In this document: one piece after another, positions 45,060-53,809 of the stretch | Position numbering within the stretch: the stretch's first letter is position 1 | Layout of the letters: each line of letters opens with the position of its first letter | Assembly: GCA_041167675.1 (NCBI GenBank) | Contig: JBEEIB010000301.1 | Location: 24,798-88,797 of the forward strand | Length of the DNA: 64,000 nt | Source: DASTDH01 sp041167675 | GTDB taxonomy: Bacteria; Verrucomicrobiota; Verrucomicrobiia; Chthoniobacterales; JAFAMB01 | Direction of reading: 5' to 3' | Position numbers and translations under genes: made by a program | The notes under the pieces: model-generated | Databases searched by the model: none | What the model saw: only the letters and a program-made list of their open reading frames with translations | What the model was told of the DNA's origin: nothing

Positions 45060-46054
45060 GGTGCGCTCCTCCAAATAGTTTCCCCTAAAATAGTGCCAAC
45101 CCCCAGCAGAACCACTCCCGCTCCGACGAACCAGGAAAAATAGTCCCGATAATGTTGAGTCTGTCGAACATCCATTTCGGTCTTCTCCAAACGATTGATC
45201 GCGCTGAAAATCGCTTCCATGCCTCTCGTATCGGTCGCTCGGAAGAATTGACCACGGCCAATGTCCGCAATTCTTCTACAGGTGTCCTCCTGAAACGGCA
45301 TGTATTCCTCGGTATAGAATTTATTTCCGAACCGATCAGTTTCCGGAAAAGGCACCAATCCATTTGTGCCGGTACCGATTGTGTAAATTTTGATGCCAAC
45401 CGCAGCGGCTGCCTCTGCTGCTGTGTACGGAGGAACGGAGCCGGCGTTGTTGTCACCATCTGTTAATAAAACGATAACTCGGCTCTTGGCCTTGCGATCC
45501 CGCAGTCGGTTGGCAGCGCTCACCAAAGCGGATCCGATTGCGGTGCCGTCCTCGGTGAGGCCGATCTGTAGCCGGCTGAGGTTCGCGAGCAGCCAGGTAT
45601 GATCCAGGGTAAGCGGACTGACCAGAAATGGGCGGCCGGCAAACGCAATCACTCCGATTCGATCGTTGGGCCGCCCTTCAATGAACCGTTCCGTCACCTG
45701 CTTCACCACATCGATACGACTCGCTCGCTCGCCTCCAATGGTAAAATCTTCCGACAACATCGAGCGAGACACATCCAGCAAGAGCATCACATCAATGCCG
45801 CTGGCGTGAATCTGGGAGCTGGTAGTGCCGAACTGGGGACGCGCCAAACCAAAAATGAGGCTGAGAATAGCGGAATAAAAAAGTATCCTTTGGATGAAGA
45901 TTCGCTTCCATCCAGCCGATTTCAGCCCATTTCGAAAAACGCGAACTGGCCCAAACTGAAGGCTAGGCGATTTCATTCGCCGCTGGCAGAACCAAATCAG
46001 AGGCAGCGCAAAGAGAAGTAACAAGAACCAGCTTTGCTCAAATCGGAAGTGCAT
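45056..46054 (-). CDS. batA: BatA-like VWA-domain protein
   Basis: BatA (332 residues) has two N-terminal transmembrane helices, a VWA domain with a full MIDAS (LLDVSRSMLSED, TDGDNN) and a C-terminal transmembrane helix (FSWFVGAGVVLLGVGTILG). Like other Bat VWA proteins it should display its metal-binding domain in the periplasm. The ATG at 46054 is preferred to a TTG at 46060. It starts just after the DUF4381 stop. With MoxR and DUF58 upstream the order is the standard moxR-DUF58-DUF4381-VWA-VWA series. Confidence 0.88.
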   Translation of the reverse strand: MHFRFEQSWFLLLLFALPLIWFCQRRMKSPSLQFGPVRVFRNGLKSAGWKRIFIQRILFYSAILSLIFGLARPQFGTTSSQIHASGIDVMLLLDVSRSMLSEDFTIGGERASRIDVVKQVTERFIEGRPNDRIGVIAFAGRPFLVSPLTLDHTWLLANLSRLQIGLTEDGTAIGSALVSAANRLRDRKAKSRVIVLLTDGDNNAGSVPPYTAAEAAAAVGIKIYTIGTGTNGLVPFPETDRFGNKFYTEEYMPFQEDTCRRIADIGRGQFFRATDTRGMEAIFSAINRLEKTEMDVRQTQHYRDYFSWFVGAGVVLLGVGTILGETIWRSAP

Positions 46055-46056
46055 GG

Positions 46057-46563
46057 TCAAACGGTCTCGTCGATCCAGGCCGTCGCCTGACGCAGTAAGT
46101 TAATCGGTGCTGTTGCAATTGTTGCTCGCGCGAATTTGAGCCGATCGCAACCCTGGAGAAACTCTTGCAGACGCTCTCTCTGCCCGGCAGCGAATAATCT
46201 CTGTGGTGCGGTATGCATCAAAAATTCTTCCGTCGATTGCCGGCACGCTCGCAGCCCATATTGGCGCTCGAGAAAACCCCGCAGAATCCACGAAATTCGA
46301 AATGCGGCTTCAGGTGGGTCGAGGGTTGCGATTTCGCCATCCAGTCTGGTTAATTCAGAGTGCGCCCATTCCTTGGGCAGGATGGGAGGCAGGACGACCT
46401 TTCCTCGGTTCGGCCAAAAGGCATAGGCAAGTAAGGCGACTACCAGCAAGGCGGTCAGGATGCCGACAATTCCCCAGAGCGGATGCTGAGCAATCGGTGG
46501 TCGGATATCCTCGATATCCTGGACGATCTCAGTCAGACCGAGGAAAATGAAATGAGTCATCAT
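46057..46563 (-). CDS. DUF4381 membrane protein of the Bat operon
   Basis: The 168-residue product has one transmembrane helix (GIVGILTALLVVALLAYAFW, about 29-48) and a helical domain with FRISWILRGFLERQYGLRA and STEEFLMHTAP. DUF4381 proteins occur between the DUF58 and VWA genes in Bat operons; the role is unknown. The start overlaps the DUF58 stop. Confidence 0.8.
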   Translation of the reverse strand: MMTHFIFLGLTEIVQDIEDIRPPIAQHPLWGIVGILTALLVVALLAYAFWPNRGKVVLPPILPKEWAHSELTRLDGEIATLDPPEAAFRISWILRGFLERQYGLRACRQSTEEFLMHTAPQRLFAAGQRERLQEFLQGCDRLKFARATIATAPINLLRQATAWIDETV

Positions 46564-47447
46564 CTGATCCGGAGTAGCCGCTGACGGCGGACAAAAAAGC
46601 TCCGCAACGCGGGAAAATAATCTTGATCTGTTCTCAGCGGGATTATCCCGGCCTTTCCTCGCAAAAAGATTGCATCTCGATTCTTCCGCTGCTCGTCGGC
46701 TAGGCGAGCGAACTCGCGGCGGGCAGCAGTATTCGAGAAATCAATTTCCGATCTGACGCCAGTTTCTGGATCCTGTACTTCTACAATCCCGGCCGGCGGT
46801 AGTTGCCAGTCTCCAGGATCTTCGATCGGAACGGCAATCAGATCGTGTCTTCGCGCACAGATCGAGAACGGCTGCTCAAAGCCGTCCGCTTGAAAGTCGG
46901 ATAACAGAAAAATCACTGCCTGCCGGGTGGTAACGCGATTAATGAACTCCAGCGGCTTCGCCAGATCGGTGCCGCGACCCTTCGGTTCGAAAAATAAAAT
47001 CTCGCGTATTAGTCGGAGGGTATGGGTTCGTCCCTTCTTTGGCGGTATGTAAAGTTCGGTTTGATCGGTAAAGAGCAAGAGACCAACGTTGTCATTATTT
47101 CGGATCGCACAAAAAGCCAGGAGTGAAGCCACCTCCGCCGCCACCTCGCGCTTGCTTTCCGAAACGCTGCCGAAACCTCCGGAAGCGCTAATATCGACCA
47201 GCAACAAAACGGTGAGCTCGCGTTCTTCCACATATTTTCGTACGAATGCTTCCCCCATTCGAGCGGTAACGTTCCAATCGATTGAACGGATTTCATCACC
47301 GACTTGGTAAGGACGAAAATCATCGAAATTCATCCCGCGCCCTCTGAAGACACTATGATACTGTCCCGCGAAAGCGGTTTCTACCATCCGCCGAGTGGTT
47401 AATTCCAACCGACGGATCTTTTTGATAATCTCTTTGGTTGAGCGCAT
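46560..47447 (-). CDS. DUF58 protein (VWA-like), partner of MoxR
   Basis: The 295-residue soluble protein contains the DUF58 core: GRGMNFDDFRPYQVGDEIRS, IDWNVTARMGEAFVRKYVEE and a VWA-like fold with LLLVDISASGGF and FLLSDFQADG. DUF58 proteins are encoded next to MoxR ATPases and are thought to be their clients or adaptors. The ATG at 47447 overlaps the moxR stop (ATGA), so the start at 47450 (TTG) is less likely. Confidence 0.87.
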   Translation of the reverse strand: MRSTKEIIKKIRRLELTTRRMVETAFAGQYHSVFRGRGMNFDDFRPYQVGDEIRSIDWNVTARMGEAFVRKYVEERELTVLLLVDISASGGFGSVSESKREVAAEVASLLAFCAIRNNDNVGLLLFTDQTELYIPPKKGRTHTLRLIREILFFEPKGRGTDLAKPLEFINRVTTRQAVIFLLSDFQADGFEQPFSICARRHDLIAVPIEDPGDWQLPPAGIVEVQDPETGVRSEIDFSNTAARREFARLADEQRKNRDAIFLRGKAGIIPLRTDQDYFPALRSFFVRRQRLLRIR

Positions 47448-48436
47448 CAAGGCACCGGTAGGCCGGCGAAGATGCGTTGGACGATCGTGTCGCTCGTCAC
47501 CTCTTCCGCCTCAGCCTCGTAGCTAACAATGATTCGATGGCGAAGAACGTCCGGCCCTATGGACTTTACATCGTGTGGTGTGACATATCCCCGACCTTCA
47601 ATGAACGCGTGGGCACGGGCCGCCAGCGTCAAATAGATAGTGGCTCGCGGCGAAGCCCCGTAACGTACTAATCCCTCCATTCCCAGCTGATAATCTCCCG
47701 GACGTCGCGTTGCCCAGATAAGATCGACGATGTAGTCCTTTACCCGGTCATCGATAAAGATGCGGTTCACAACGTCGCGAGACCGAATGATCATATCTGG
47801 AGCGGCGACCCCCTGTACCGAAAAATTGGGCGCGGATGTGCCCATCAGATCTAAGATCTGGCGTTCTTCAGTCTTGCTGGGATAATCCACGTTTAATTTC
47901 AGCATGAACCGATCCAACTGCGCTTCCGGTAGCTGATAGGTGCCTTCTTGTTCAAGGGGATTTTGGGTTGCCAGAACAAGAAAAGGGTCGGGTAAGAGAT
48001 AGGACTGCTCTCCAATGGTCACCTGTCTCTCCTGCATCGCTTCCAATAAAGCGCTCTGTACCTTGGCCGGGGCCCGATTGATTTCGTCCGCCAATATGAG
48101 ATTAGAAAAAATCGGGCCTAATTTTGGTCGAAAGTCTCCGTCCCGGGGATTGTAGATTAGCGTTCCGACAATGTCAGCCGGAAGAAGATCTGGCGTAAAT
48201 TGAAGTCGGCGGAATCCAGTCTGGATACAACCGGCCAAAGTCCGAATCGTGAGGGTTTTCGCCAATCCGGGAACACCTTCCAGCAAAACGTGTCCATTTG
48301 CCAGCAGACCGATCAGTAGACGATCAACCAAATATCTTTGACCGACCACCACCCGTGAAATTTCGTTCTGGACGGCGCTAACCCACGTCCCCGCGGTCTT
48401 CACCTCCTCAGTTAGCGCTTCTGTAGAAATCGTCAT
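47447..48436 (-). CDS. moxR: MoxR-family AAA+ ATPase
   Basis: MoxR (329 residues) is a chaperone-like AAA+ ATPase, first gene of the operon. Walker A is GVPGLAKT, Walker B is ILADEINRAPAKVQSALLEAM, sensor 1 lies in FLVLATQNPLEQEGTYQLPEAQ, and the C-terminal lid has ASPRATIYLTLAARAHAFIEGR. MoxR proteins are linked to metal-cofactor insertion and stress tolerance through VWA partners. Those partners are encoded directly downstream. Confidence 0.93.
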   Translation of the reverse strand: MTISTEALTEEVKTAGTWVSAVQNEISRVVVGQRYLVDRLLIGLLANGHVLLEGVPGLAKTLTIRTLAGCIQTGFRRLQFTPDLLPADIVGTLIYNPRDGDFRPKLGPIFSNLILADEINRAPAKVQSALLEAMQERQVTIGEQSYLLPDPFLVLATQNPLEQEGTYQLPEAQLDRFMLKLNVDYPSKTEERQILDLMGTSAPNFSVQGVAAPDMIIRSRDVVNRIFIDDRVKDYIVDLIWATRRPGDYQLGMEGLVRYGASPRATIYLTLAARAHAFIEGRGYVTPHDVKSIGPDVLRHRIIVSYEAEAEEVTSDTIVQRIFAGLPVP

Positions 48437-48543
48437 AAAGGTCTTTTGATAGGATGCAACAAAAGGCTTCTCGAAGAAAACGCAAACACCCGTTGACTTC
48501 TTGTTCGAGGCCCAGCGAGCACCAAGATAGCTTCGAGCGACCG

Positions 48544-48584
48544 ACTGGCTGGAGGCGGTTGGGCAGCCGCCTCTGATGGCCAGT
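48544..48584. other. Two-part stem-loop between moxR and perM
   Basis: ACTGGC pairs with GCCAGT (48544-48549, 48579-48584), and inside it GAGGCGG pairs with CCGCCTC (48552-48558, 48567-48573). Both flanking genes start away from it, so a terminator is not expected here. It may be a dispersed REP-like element or a leader structure. The rest of the 265-base gap shows no gene. Confidence 0.5.
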
Positions 48585-48701
48585 TTATGATCGCCAACGT
48601 TTTACAATGATCTCCAAAGTGAGGTACATCGCTTTTCAATCCACCAGCTGCGATTGGAATTGGGTTGAAACCGTGCTGAAAATTCCGCATTTTGAAGCAG
48701 T

Positions 48702-49991
48702 TTGTATCCGACTCCCTGGCAGAGGAAAACCCTTTGGAGTGCGATCACTTGCGTCTCTCTCATAGTGATCGCGGCGGTTATTTTCTTAACCGCGTTGGTG
48801 GCGACCCGGACCGTCCTTTTTTTACAGCCTCTTTTGGTACCGTTTGCGATCGCCGGCGTTCTTTCCTATCTGCTCGAACCGCTGGTCAGCTGGCTCGCCC
48901 GGCGCGGTTTACCTCGGCTTATCGCGGTCATTATCGTATTTGCCGTCTTCGTTTTGGGCGGAAGCCTCTTATTTATTGGGATTGGTCCGTCAGTCTCATT
49001 TGAGAGCCAGAAATTTTTCACCGCCCTGCCGGGTTATTTGGAGAGAAGCTGGGGCTTATTCGACGATTACCTGGAACATAGTCTGACCAAAATACCTCAG
49101 CTAGGACCCCAGCTAGGACCCCGGCAACCGGACACAAATCCGGCGCCTAGCCCTCCGCCTGATTCCATTACTTCTCCCGGCCCGACGGTGAGCCCAATTC
49201 CCGGTAGTGCTTTTGAGCGTTACCGAGACAACCCCTATGTCCAGCAATCGCTGCAGTATCTAAAGGATCAGCTGCCGGCGCTTGCTCAGCAGACATGGAC
49301 ATTCATCCAGACGAGCTTGACCGGGGTGTTCGGCGTTTTTGGCTATGTCTTCGGCCTTTTTATTGTACCGATTTATCTGTTCTTCTTTCTCAAAGAGAGT
49401 CCGCGCATTGCGTCGTCTTGGAGTAACTTTCTGCCGATTCGGAATTCGGAATTCAAAGACGAAGTTGTCACCGTTCTTACCGAGATCAACGGCTACCTGA
49501 TTGCTTTCTTTAGGGGCCAATTGGTGGTTAGCCTGATCGATGGCACCCTGGTTGCCGCCGGTTTGTCGATCGTCGGGCTCCAGTTCGGGTTCTTGATCGG
49601 GATTTTCTTAGCCTTCATCGGGATCATTCCCTACGTCGGCTACGTTGTCTGTTACGTTCCCGCGATGATCATTGCTTTCGTGCAGTTCAATGATTTTGCC
49701 CACCCATTTTGGGTCACGGTCGTCTTCGTGATTGTATCGCAGATCGACGGAATGGTCGTAGCGCCGCGCGTTGTCGGCAATTCCGTTGGCCTGCACCCGA
49801 TCACGGTGATTTTCTCGGTTTTTTTCTGGACACTGGTTTTTGGCGGACTAGTGGGTGCGGTCCTGGCTATTCCGCTCACCGCTACGGTCAAAGTGTTGAT
49901 GCAGCGTTATGTTTGGGAGCGTCGCCGGAATCTGTTTTTCGACAAGGTCGATCCCAAGGACGAAGATAGCGAGATCGAGATCGCTACGTGA
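48702..49991 (+). CDS. AI-2E/PerM-family membrane transporter
   Basis: The 429-residue protein has the family layout: two N-terminal helix pairs (LQPLLVPFAIAGVLSYLLEPLV), a long soluble segment with a Pro-rich insert near residues 140-175, and then helices ending with FVIVSQIDGMVVAPRVVGNSVGLHP and VFGGLVGAVLAIPL, the most conserved part. Members export small molecules or ions; AI-2 export is shown only for one. The start is a TTG at 48702 that gives a normal N-terminus. It is convergent with icd. Confidence 0.85.
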   Translation: MYPTPWQRKTLWSAITCVSLIVIAAVIFLTALVATRTVLFLQPLLVPFAIAGVLSYLLEPLVSWLARRGLPRLIAVIIVFAVFVLGGSLLFIGIGPSVSFESQKFFTALPGYLERSWGLFDDYLEHSLTKIPQLGPQLGPRQPDTNPAPSPPPDSITSPGPTVSPIPGSAFERYRDNPYVQQSLQYLKDQLPALAQQTWTFIQTSLTGVFGVFGYVFGLFIVPIYLFFFLKESPRIASSWSNFLPIRNSEFKDEVVTVLTEINGYLIAFFRGQLVVSLIDGTLVAAGLSIVGLQFGFLIGIFLAFIGIIPYVGYVVCYVPAMIIAFVQFNDFAHPFWVTVVFVIVSQIDGMVVAPRVVGNSVGLHPITVIFSVFFWTLVFGGLVGAVLAIPLTATVKVLMQRYVWERRRNLFFDKVDPKDEDSEIEIAT

Positions 49992-49998
49992 TGAAGAA

Positions 49999-50145
49999 GC
50001 CAGAAGCTAGAATTTAGAATCGAGAGCTATGGACCGGTGACTCGGGACAACCGATTGCTGCGTGCGAGCGCCCTACGAGGATAGTGGATGGCCGGTGCTG
50101 GCGTTTCCGTTCCACGGTTCGCAATTCTAAATTCTAGATTCTGGC
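49999..50145. repeat. REP-like inverted repeat between perM and icd
   Basis: The arms at 49999-50020 and 50124-50145 are reverse complements in 21 of 22 bases and end in GCCAGAAGCTAGAATT / AATTCTAGATTCTGGC. The about 100 bases between them have no gene. A relative with the same GCCAGAAGCC core lies at 58811-58933. Both lie between convergent genes, where a hairpin could end transcripts from both sides. Confidence 0.65.
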
Positions 50146-50174
50146 TTCCGGCTTCTGGCCTCTAGTCTCTCGCC

Positions 50175-51527
50175 TCACATGTGCGCGATGATGTTATCGC
50201 CGAATTCGGAGCACTTGATCTCAGTTGCTCCCTCCATCAGCCGAGCAAAATCGTATGTGACTCGTTTGCTGGTAATCGCTCCATTGAGGCCTCGAATGAT
50301 GAGGTGCGCCGCTTCAGTCCAGCCCAGGTGACGTAACATCATTTCACCGGAAAGCACCACCGAGCCAGGATTGACCCGATCGAGATTTGCGTATTTTGGA
50401 GCAGTACCGTGGGTAGCCTCGAAAATAGCGTGTCCCGTATGATAGTTGATATTTCCGCCGGGAGCGATGCCGATTCCTCCGACCTGGGCAGCCAAGGCGT
50501 CGGACAAGTAATCGCCGTTAAGGTTAAGGGTAGCGATCACGTCGAAGTCGTCTGGCCGAGTCAAAACCTGCTGTAACGTGATATCGGCAATGGCGTCTTT
50601 CACGATGATTTTGCCTTCGGCCTGCGCGGCTTTCAACTCATCATTAGCGGCCTTTTCGCCCTGAGCGGCTTTGGTCTTTTCCCACCGAGCCCAGGAGTAA
50701 GTCTGATCCTTAAACTGCGTGTCAGCCAGTTCGTAACCCCAATCGCGAAATGCTCCTTCGGTAAATTTCATGATGTTCCCTTTGTGGACCAGGGTGACCG
50801 ATTTTCTCTTCGCTTCAATCGCATAGCGGATCGCGGCCGCGACCAAACGATTGGAACCGAGGCGGCTCACCGGTTTGATACCGATACCGACTTCCATTTC
50901 GGTCCGGCCCAATGTGGGCTCAAAACTGAGGAATCCTTTTATCGCTTTCTCGGTTCCAAACCGGACTTTGGCGAATTCCTTCGGAAATTCTTTCTCCAGG
51001 ATGCTGAGAAACTTCTGCGCCTCGGGTGAACCAGCTCGAAATTCGATCCCGGCGTAAATGTCTTCGGTGTTTTCTCGAAATATCACCATGTTTACCTTCT
51101 CCGGATGGCGAACTGGAGAAGGCACCCCTTGGAACCATTGCACAGGCCGAAGGCAAACATACAGGTCGAGAAGTTGTCGCAGAGCAACATTGAGTGAACG
51201 GATGCCGCCGCCGACCGGGGTGGTCAACGGCCCTTTGATACCGACCAAAAACTCTTTAAATGCCTGAACGGTATCGTCCGGTAGCCAAGTGTCGAACTTC
51301 TGTTTGGCAGTCTCTCCGGCAAAAACCTCGAACCAGGAAATGCGTCTTCGTGCCCCGTAGGCCTTCTCGACCGCCGCATTAAACACTCGCTCGCTGGCTG
51401 CCCAAATGTCACTGCCGGTCCCATCGCCGCGGATGAAAGGAATCACCGGATTGTCCGGACAGTGAATCTTACCGTTTTCAATCGTGACTTTGCCACCGGC
51501 CGGTGGCTGGACAGTTTGATATGACAT
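50175..51527 (-). CDS. icd: NADP-dependent isocitrate dehydrogenase
   Basis: The 450-residue enzyme converts isocitrate to 2-oxoglutarate in the TCA cycle. The serine loop GGGIRSLNVALRQ, the substrate/Mg segment VIFRENTEDIYAGIEF, and ATHGTAPKYANLDRVNPGS with Lys-Tyr in the position that reads NADP are all present. An insert near residues 270-300 (KTKAAQGEKAANDELK) makes it a little longer than the E. coli enzyme. No other TCA gene is adjacent. Confidence 0.93.
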   Translation of the reverse strand: MSYQTVQPPAGGKVTIENGKIHCPDNPVIPFIRGDGTGSDIWAASERVFNAAVEKAYGARRRISWFEVFAGETAKQKFDTWLPDDTVQAFKEFLVGIKGPLTTPVGGGIRSLNVALRQLLDLYVCLRPVQWFQGVPSPVRHPEKVNMVIFRENTEDIYAGIEFRAGSPEAQKFLSILEKEFPKEFAKVRFGTEKAIKGFLSFEPTLGRTEMEVGIGIKPVSRLGSNRLVAAAIRYAIEAKRKSVTLVHKGNIMKFTEGAFRDWGYELADTQFKDQTYSWARWEKTKAAQGEKAANDELKAAQAEGKIIVKDAIADITLQQVLTRPDDFDVIATLNLNGDYLSDALAAQVGGIGIAPGGNINYHTGHAIFEATHGTAPKYANLDRVNPGSVVLSGEMMLRHLGWTEAAHLIIRGLNGAITSKRVTYDFARLMEGATEIKCSEFGDNIIAHM

Positions 51528-51671
51528 AAAAATTTGGATGAAACCGGTCTCGCGAACGGTTGGGAATTATTCCGTCACCCAAAAAATTAGCCAACGCAAA
51601 TAGAAACCGCAGTGCGTTTTGACGGCCGTGACCTCCGAGTTTGGAGGCGTGAAATTCCACGTTTTGGGGTG

Positions 51672-51701
51672 GGGGGTGCTTTATTTGCAAATGTCACCCC
51701 C
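51672..51701. promoter_or_regulatory. Nested palindrome upstream of marR, candidate operator
   Basis: GGGGGTG (51672-51678) and CACCCCC (51695-51701) are exact inverted copies that flank a second perfect palindrome, ATTTGCAAAT (51683-51692). It lies 52 bases before the marR start. The inner word has the AT-rich TTGCAA look of MarR-type half-sites, so autoregulation of marR-tolC is plausible. Confidence 0.5.
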
Positions 51702-51753
51702 TGTGCTTTACTGCCCAGGCCATAAGTTAACCTCGTTAAATTTCTATCTTGCT

Positions 51754-52230
51754 ATGATTGTTACTGAGCCGAGGGAGGAAACCGAAATCCATGCGCAAGC
51801 AGAGGAGTTGGCTCAGATTCTGATGAAATTGCAGCGGTCTTTTCTTGCTCATCTTTCGGCGGAATTGAGCCGAGGCAGTGTCTCTTTCCCGCAGTACTTC
51901 CTCCTGACCTATTTGGAGCACAAGGAAGTCATCAGCATGTCCGAGATTGCGGCAAAAATGGGGCACACGACTGCCGCAGCTACCGGGCTGGTCGATCGGC
52001 TGGAGCGACTGGGATATGTACATCGTGCACATGCAGTGGACGACCGGCGCAAAGTGATGGTAAGGATCACGCGCAAAGGATCGAACCTGGTAACGCGAAT
52101 CCGTCAAGACATGGTGGACACAATCACGCTTCTGTTGAAAGAACATCTTACCGCCGAACAAGGCAGGACCTGGTTAGAGGTCTATCGGAAAATTACGCAG
52201 TTTTGCGATACAACCGTAAACAAAGAATGA
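51754..52230 (+). CDS. MarR-family transcriptional regulator
   Basis: The 158-residue product has the winged helix-turn-helix of MarR: YFLLTYLEHKEVISMSEIAA, KMGHTTAAATGLVDRLERLG and the wing VDDRRKVMVRITRKGSNL. Helices at both ends form the dimer interface. The ATG at 51754 gives a natural N-terminus; the longer open frame from 51619 would run through the palindrome. The stop overlaps the tolC start, so the regulator and an outer-membrane channel form one unit, presumably responding to a toxic small molecule. Confidence 0.9.
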   Translation: MIVTEPREETEIHAQAEELAQILMKLQRSFLAHLSAELSRGSVSFPQYFLLTYLEHKEVISMSEIAAKMGHTTAAATGLVDRLERLGYVHRAHAVDDRRKVMVRITRKGSNLVTRIRQDMVDTITLLLKEHLTAEQGRTWLEVYRKITQFCDTTVNKE

Positions 52231-53801
52231 GAATCTCTTTATTCGCCTTAATCCCATTGACCGGATTCACTGCCTCGCTTTTGGCCGGCGAGTCAAACGG
52301 AGGCTATCGCAGTCACGCTTTGACGATCGACGAGGCGGTCCAGATAGCGATCAAGCAAAACCCAAATATTCTGCGGCAGGTTCAGGAATTGAAACGCAAC
52401 AAAGGATTAGTCTATGAAGCGCAGGCGAGATTGTTGCCGCAGGTGACCGCCAGCACCAGCTACACGCAGACCGACCCGGGACTGGTGTCGAATACGACTG
52501 GTGGTGGGAGAACAAACCTCGATTTGGTTACTACGCAAGGTATTGCTTTTCCCCTCAGCTCACTTCTTTCCAGCCAACGGTCGGCCACCGAGAATTGGAC
52601 GGTGCAAATCCAAGTGACCCAATTGCTTTACGACGGCGGAGCCACTATCGCTTCGCGGAGAGCGGCCCGGATCAATGAGGATGCGGCATATTACACTTTG
52701 CGAGATACCATCGATTCGACAGTGGAAACGGTGCGAACGCAGTTCTACCAGATCCTTCTCAATAAGGCGCTGGTCCAGGTCCAGGAAGAGTCAGTCAACC
52801 TGCTGCAAAGCCAATTGGAAGATCAGAAAAGCCGGTTTGAAGCGGGGACTGTACCTCAGTTCAACGTGCTGCAAGCTCAATCACAGCTGCAGAATCAGAT
52901 CCCGCTACTGATTCAAGCTCAGAACAATTATCGGATCTCTATGGTCCAGCTGGCCAAAACTCTCGGCATTCCGGCCGGTCGCCAATATTCCACCGATGAA
53001 CCATTGCCGGTTGCCGGCCGACTTACGTACACGCAGATCAAGTATGATTTATCCAGCGCGCTGATTACGGCGCGAGCAAATCGTCCATTTCTCAAGGCCC
53101 AAAGATCAAACGTACTTTCCAGTGTCGAGCAGGTCACCGTTTCCGCCTCCGGTTGGAAACCAACGATTTCGGCTAATATCGGGCTCAGGCAGACAAATAG
53201 TCCTCGAAGCGCTCAATTGGATAATACCCTGCAAGGCTGGTTTTTCGGATTCACCGGGTCCTGGAATATCTTTGACGGCGGCAATACTTATGGAAGCGTG
53301 AAAGCCGCTCGAGCGAGCTTGGAAGAGAACAAGGTCACCTTGGATGACTCGACCCGGCAGGTTGAGCTCGACGTATCGACTGCTGTCGACAATCTGCGGA
53401 ATGCGCAAGAGACTATCGCGGCATCGGAAACGGCGGTTCAAGTCTCGCAAGAAGCCCTCCGCTTGTCCAATGAACGTTTAGCGGCCGGAACCGGCACGCA
53501 GTTGGATGTTCTCACCCAGCAGACTGCGCTGACCACCAGTCGTTCCAACTTGGTTACGGCCCAGTTCAACTACATTGCCGCGGTGGCCCAATTCCAGTTC
53601 GCAACGGGTACTGAGACCAAATACAACGATACGTTTGATAGCCCAGATAAGCGGCCTTTGACATTAACCAACGGGGAAGCGAATAAGGCGCTCCGTTCTC
53701 GGTATGACTCTCCATTGGATCCGTGTAAACCCGCTACCACCAAGGCTAAGAAAGAATCTTTGACCCCGCCATTGGGCAAAATCGAGTTCTCTAACGATTA
53801 A
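52227..53801 (+). CDS. TolC-family outer-membrane efflux channel
   Basis: The protein (524 residues from the ATG at 52227) has a signal peptide (FALIPLTGFTASLLAG|ES) and two OEP repeats. The first contains LTIDEAVQIAIKQNPNILRQ and the second ASLEENKVTLDDSTRQVELD, with the long coiled-coil helices typical of TolC (EESVNLLQSQLEDQKSRFEAG and a matching EALRLSNERLAAGTGTQLDVL). The ATGA overlap with marR shows translational coupling. No HlyD-type adaptor or RND/ABC pump follows, so its partner must be encoded elsewhere. Confidence 0.88.
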   Translation: MRISLFALIPLTGFTASLLAGESNGGYRSHALTIDEAVQIAIKQNPNILRQVQELKRNKGLVYEAQARLLPQVTASTSYTQTDPGLVSNTTGGGRTNLDLVTTQGIAFPLSSLLSSQRSATENWTVQIQVTQLLYDGGATIASRRAARINEDAAYYTLRDTIDSTVETVRTQFYQILLNKALVQVQEESVNLLQSQLEDQKSRFEAGTVPQFNVLQAQSQLQNQIPLLIQAQNNYRISMVQLAKTLGIPAGRQYSTDEPLPVAGRLTYTQIKYDLSSALITARANRPFLKAQRSNVLSSVEQVTVSASGWKPTISANIGLRQTNSPRSAQLDNTLQGWFFGFTGSWNIFDGGNTYGSVKAARASLEENKVTLDDSTRQVELDVSTAVDNLRNAQETIAASETAVQVSQEALRLSNERLAAGTGTQLDVLTQQTALTTSRSNLVTAQFNYIAAVAQFQFATGTETKYNDTFDSPDKRPLTLTNGEANKALRSRYDSPLDPCKPATTKAKKESLTPPLGKIEFSND

Positions 53802-53809
53802 GGAAGGGA

